Origin: Oxalobacteraceae bacterium
GTDB taxonomy: Bacteria; Pseudomonadota; Gammaproteobacteria; Burkholderiales; Burkholderiaceae_D
DNA length: 64,000 nucleotides
Reading direction: 5' to 3'
Assembly (NCBI GenBank): GCA_013284265.1
Contig: JABTBR010000013.1
Span: forward strand, 61,217-125,216
Below the pieces are notes generated by a model that was not told where the DNA came from, did not search any database, and saw only the letters and a program-made list of their open reading frames with translations. Position 1 is the first letter of the stretch; every line of letters begins with the position of its first letter. Shown piece after piece: positions 61,353 to 64,000 of this stretch. A program made the translations under genes and the position numbers.

Positions 61353-62435
61353 TTAACGCACCGCGGTATCGAGCTGCCAGAAACCGTTGCGCGCATCGGT
61401 CTTGCTCGCCATCAGATTGGCGGGCAGGGCCAAGTTCAAAGCGGCCAGGCGTTCCGGATCGATCAGCACCGTCGGCTTGTCCTGGCGCAGGATGGGCAGC
61501 ACATCCGGCTTGGTACGGCGCTTCAGAATCTTCGCCGCCTGCACGCCGGCCAGACTACCGACCTGGGTAAAGTCCGCCCCCACATACATCACCGCGCCCG
61601 GTACCCGCACCAGCGCCAGCGTCACCACCGGAATCTTGTGCTCCGCGCCGAAGTCGCCCAGATCGGTCGCCGCTTCATAGCGGTGCAGGCCGTAATAAGT
61701 ATCGAGCGGCACCGCGAACATCTGCACGCCATTGCCGTGTTCGTACATCGTCTTGAGCGAGGGGATGATGCTGTCGGTCTTGGCGATCAGCTTGGCGTTG
61801 ACGGCAATGCCCAGCGGTTTCGCGCTGGCGGTGGCGGCCGTGACATTGGCCACCCCATTCTCATCGTCGGTGTGGATCATGCCGATACTCTTCACGTTCG
61901 GGAACACCCGCTGTACGATCTTCACCTGTTCGGCCATATTGGTATACAGCGTCGATCCCGTCACGCCGGGGCCGGCGTCGGACAGCGACACGCAACCGGC
62001 CGCCTCCGGATCGGCCACCGCCGTAAACACCAGCGGAATATGGGCGTCGGCCAGTATCCCGCGCGCATAGCGGGTGGCCGGCGTACCGATGGTCAGCACC
62101 AGGTCCGGCTTGGCGGCGGCAATCCGCGCCGCTTCCTGGCGAATTTTCATCAGCACGCCGAGACGGCTCCAGAAGCCGCCGTTTTCCACGTCGAAGTCAA
62201 TCTTGACCCGGTTCACCTGCAGATTCTTGCCCGCCACAATATTATTGTTCTGCAGCGTGGACAGGAAACCGTTCAGCGCCTGCTGATACGGTTCGATATC
62301 GGTCACCTGCAGCACCTCAACCTTGAATGTCGGCGCCTGCTCCATCGTATCGAGCGCCAGAGGCTCAAATGCATGCGAGGGCAGCACGCATGCAACAAGC
62401 GCCGCGGCGCCAATTCCTGTCAGTCGTTTCTTCAT
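61353..62435 (-). CDS. ABC transporter substrate-binding protein
   Basis: A 360-residue periplasmic binding protein of the ABC_sub_bind type (PF04392-like, often linked to amino-acid or aromatic-compound uptake). A signal peptide covers about 1-22 (VLPSHAFE). The fold shows two domains with LVLTIGTPATRYA, PLVFTAVADPEAAG and FAVPLDTYYGLHRYEAATDLG. The start at MKKRLTG gives a compact signal; MASRQ five codons earlier is the alternative. No permease or ATPase gene is beside it within the window. Ligand unknown. Confidence 0.8.
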   Translation of the reverse strand: MKKRLTGIGAAALVACVLPSHAFEPLALDTMEQAPTFKVEVLQVTDIEPYQQALNGFLSTLQNNNIVAGKNLQVNRVKIDFDVENGGFWSRLGVLMKIRQEAARIAAAKPDLVLTIGTPATRYARGILADAHIPLVFTAVADPEAAGCVSLSDAGPGVTGSTLYTNMAEQVKIVQRVFPNVKSIGMIHTDDENGVANVTAATASAKPLGIAVNAKLIAKTDSIIPSLKTMYEHGNGVQMFAVPLDTYYGLHRYEAATDLGDFGAEHKIPVVTLALVRVPGAVMYVGADFTQVGSLAGVQAAKILKRRTKPDVLPILRQDKPTVLIDPERLAALNLALPANLMASKTDARNGFWQLDTAVR

Positions 62436-62756
62436 CTGTCTGCTAGCCATGTCAAAGGTTGGACGGGTCCAACGCCTGCCGTGCGGATAGCGCGGAGAAT
62501 GCGTTGGCGATGCAGACATTAAAGCAGAGAATCATGCTACTTCGGCAATGAAACGCTAGCCCCTGGGAGCCAATGTGGCGTCGGCACAGTCCAGTTGTAG
62601 CGAAATTTCAACATTTTTTTGGCCTGGCTTAACATTTCATATCCCAGTTGCGGCCAGGATGCGCGCCTTGAAGTGAACTTTGGAGAGAATTCCAAGGTCA
62701 AAAAGGAGGAACATTCCTATCCCTATCCGGCAATTCTTACAGAGAAGGAGAACGCC
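62436..62756. other. 321-bp divergent non-coding stretch
   Basis: No gene supported. The middle (around 62590-62650) is AT-rich, with a run of seven T and aacattt repeats, and probably contains the promoter of the plus-strand gene. A short upstream open frame is out of line with any ribosome site. Confidence 0.4.
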
Positions 62757-63935
62757 ATGTGGATGTTTGAACCCACCGCCCGCCTCAAGGACTTCGACAG
62801 CCTGCCCGGCTTACGGGAGGCCTGGAGCGCCTACATCAGCCATCAGTACGAGACCAACCTCTACGGCAAAGCGGGCGACGACACCCTCTCCGCGCTGGAA
62901 GAGTTGCGCCTGTGGGGCCGCTCCGACAGCGACCTGCGCGTCTACAATCCGGCCGCCGTGCCCTTGCTGGCCGGTTCCACGCCGCGCAATGTATTCTGGT
63001 CCGCCTTGCCTACCAGCTTCGACAGCCAGTTCGACAACAGCCGCGACAAATTCACTTTCCTCGATGCGCCGCAGCGCTATGGACAGCAGCTGACCCGCAT
63101 CCAGGACGAATATTGCGAATGGGTGGTCAAGCGCAACGCCCAGGGCAAGATCAGCTCGGTGTTGTTCACCTCGGAACCGCCGGAGTACTACAACTTCCTG
63201 TTTTATCACTCCAGCCAGGCGCGCGAACTGCTGCTGGCCCTGTACCGCGACATCACCGGCGTGGCCACCATCAGGATGGAAGACCTGCTCACGCCCACCG
63301 GCGAATACGACTGGTACAACCGCTACAACAATGAATTCGCCGTACACATGCAGCAGCCCAACAATACTTTGGGCGCGCAGGTCAACATCGTCTCCATCGC
63401 CTGCCTGCTGCGCATGAACAGCCTGGGCAAACCGCTGACCGATGCGCAAGGCCTGATTCATTGCGGCGCCTATGGCGACGGCGCCCGCCAGAGCGACCCC
63501 AGCATCGGCGCCGCCATCAATGGCCTGGCGCGCGAGAACCGTTTCATCACCCTGGAAAACCCCGTCGGCCTGTATATGGCCGGCATCAACTGGGCCGGCT
63601 GGAAAACCCCGGACGGCAAGCCCGCGCGCGACTACTGGACCGTGCTGCGCGGCTCCGAGGATGTCAACGATCCCGCCAAGTCCTTCATCGTGCGGGCGCG
63701 CTACGAAGTGCCATCACACCTGAACTACACGGTATCGGACATCAAGATCGGCGGCGAAGCGATCGAGTTCGGCGGCCAGATCGCCGCCCAGCTGGACGTG
63801 CGCGTGGCCGTGCTCGTCTCCGAACCGGCCCAGGTGGCAGCGCCCCGTGTGATCGGATGCAAGGGCGCGCAGCCCGTCAACCTCAGCGACACGCCGCAGC
63901 GCAGCCTGCGCCACTCCCGCCGCGGTCCGGTGTGA
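62757..63935 (+). CDS. Unrecognised 392-residue protein
   Basis: I do not recognise the family. The protein is 392 residues, has no signal peptide and no membrane segment, and looks cytoplasmic and globular. It is rich in aromatic residues and Asn, with striking short motifs: EPPEYYNF at about 144, YDWYNRYNNEF near 186, and GYGDGARQSDPSIG-like text near 240. The ATG follows AGAAGGAG; the 46 in-frame codons upstream lack a plausible start signal. A short open frame starting 3 bases after its stop may be a second gene of an operon. Function cannot be given. Confidence 0.75.
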   Translation: MWMFEPTARLKDFDSLPGLREAWSAYISHQYETNLYGKAGDDTLSALEELRLWGRSDSDLRVYNPAAVPLLAGSTPRNVFWSALPTSFDSQFDNSRDKFTFLDAPQRYGQQLTRIQDEYCEWVVKRNAQGKISSVLFTSEPPEYYNFLFYHSSQARELLLALYRDITGVATIRMEDLLTPTGEYDWYNRYNNEFAVHMQQPNNTLGAQVNIVSIACLLRMNSLGKPLTDAQGLIHCGAYGDGARQSDPSIGAAINGLARENRFITLENPVGLYMAGINWAGWKTPDGKPARDYWTVLRGSEDVNDPAKSFIVRARYEVPSHLNYTVSDIKIGGEAIEFGGQIAAQLDVRVAVLVSEPAQVAAPRVIGCKGAQPVNLSDTPQRSLRHSRRGPV

Positions 63936-63937
63936 CT

Positions 63938-64000
63938 ATGAAAGCCGCCGAGGCAAGGGAAATATGTCGCTGGCGGGCCGGCGGCAATGGCTTGAACCCA
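63938..64000 (+). CDS. Possible next gene, cut by the window edge
   Basis: An ATG lies 2 bases after the preceding stop and is in an open frame for 21 codons to the edge (MKAAEAREIC...). The tight spacing suggests a co-transcribed gene. Nothing more can be said from 63 bases. Confidence 0.35.
   Translation, partial: MKAAEAREICRWRAGGNGLNP

Noticed and set aside
1..64000. tRNA, rRNA, CRISPR arrays, insertion sequences and integrase genes
   Set aside because: Looked for by eye on both strands; no cloverleaf with a T-loop signature, no regularly spaced repeats and no transposase or integrase motif were found.

Overview
The window reads as one stretch of a GC-rich betaproteobacterial chromosome. 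The gene set (an exosortase A exopolysaccharide locus, a CzcI-CzcCBA type metal exporter, PrkA/YeaH/SpoVR) and the protein sequences fit Burkholderiales, most likely Oxalobacteraceae (Massilia/Duganella/Janthinobacterium-like). This assignment is inference from family knowledge, not from a search. No rRNA, tRNA, CRISPR array, insertion sequence or phage gene was seen.

About three quarters of the window (1 to about 48,000) is a very large XrtA/PEP-CTERM-associated exopolysaccharide locus. Left end, minus strand (1-3726): a truncated GT4 glycosyltransferase, exosortase-A-associated hydrolases 1 and 2, an acyl carrier protein and a GNAT protein. Plus strand (3919-9410): acyl-CoA ligase, PLP decarboxylase, an asparagine-synthetase-like enzyme without the glutaminase cysteine, and a methyltransferase. 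Minus (9485-11688): a polysaccharide deacetylase and an O-antigen-ligase-like protein. Plus (11786-19138): a GT2-GT4 fusion, a flippase, a GT4 enzyme and an MBOAT O-acyltransferase with an SGNH-like partner. Minus (19243-37548): a long, tightly overlapping run of a membrane-anchored methyltransferase, a GT4-CapK fusion, a GT4 enzyme, a deacetylase, the XrtA amidotransferase, a GT4 enzyme, XrtA-EpsI exosortase, a sugar transferase, a FemAB protein, the XrtA deacetylase, WecB, an outer-membrane beta-barrel protein, a tyrosine autokinase and a chain-length protein. Plus (37764-39252): a Wza-like export lipoprotein and a FeeM-like acyltransferase. Minus (39263-45453): a trypsin-like protease, a second O-antigen polymerase-like protein and the TPR lipoprotein PrsT. 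Plus (45666-48016): a UDP-HexNAc 6-dehydrogenase and a UDP-sugar 4-epimerase.

Together these genes make and modify sugar nucleotides (WecB, TviB/TviC-like), assemble repeat units (seven glycosyltransferase domain proteins), flip and polymerise them, decorate them with acyl, amino or methyl groups, control chain length, and export the product. XrtA would sort PEP-CTERM proteins at the same envelope. Neither a PEP-CTERM substrate nor prsK/prsR is inside the window.

The right end is ordinary chromosome: the stress operon prkA-yeaH-spoVR (48148-52553, minus), a small Sel1-like lipoprotein, an Hpt protein, a heavy-metal RND efflux system with a CzcI-like protein (54133-60308, minus), a divergent periplasmic alpha-carbonic anhydrase, an orphan ABC substrate-binding protein and an unrecognised 392-residue protein.

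The most interesting material is the decoration chemistry and the fused or re-engineered enzymes inside the polysaccharide locus: an asparagine synthetase homologue with Ser at position 2 next to a decarboxylase and an acyl-CoA ligase, a GT4-CapK fusion, and a polymerase with a large domain inserted in its periplasmic loop.
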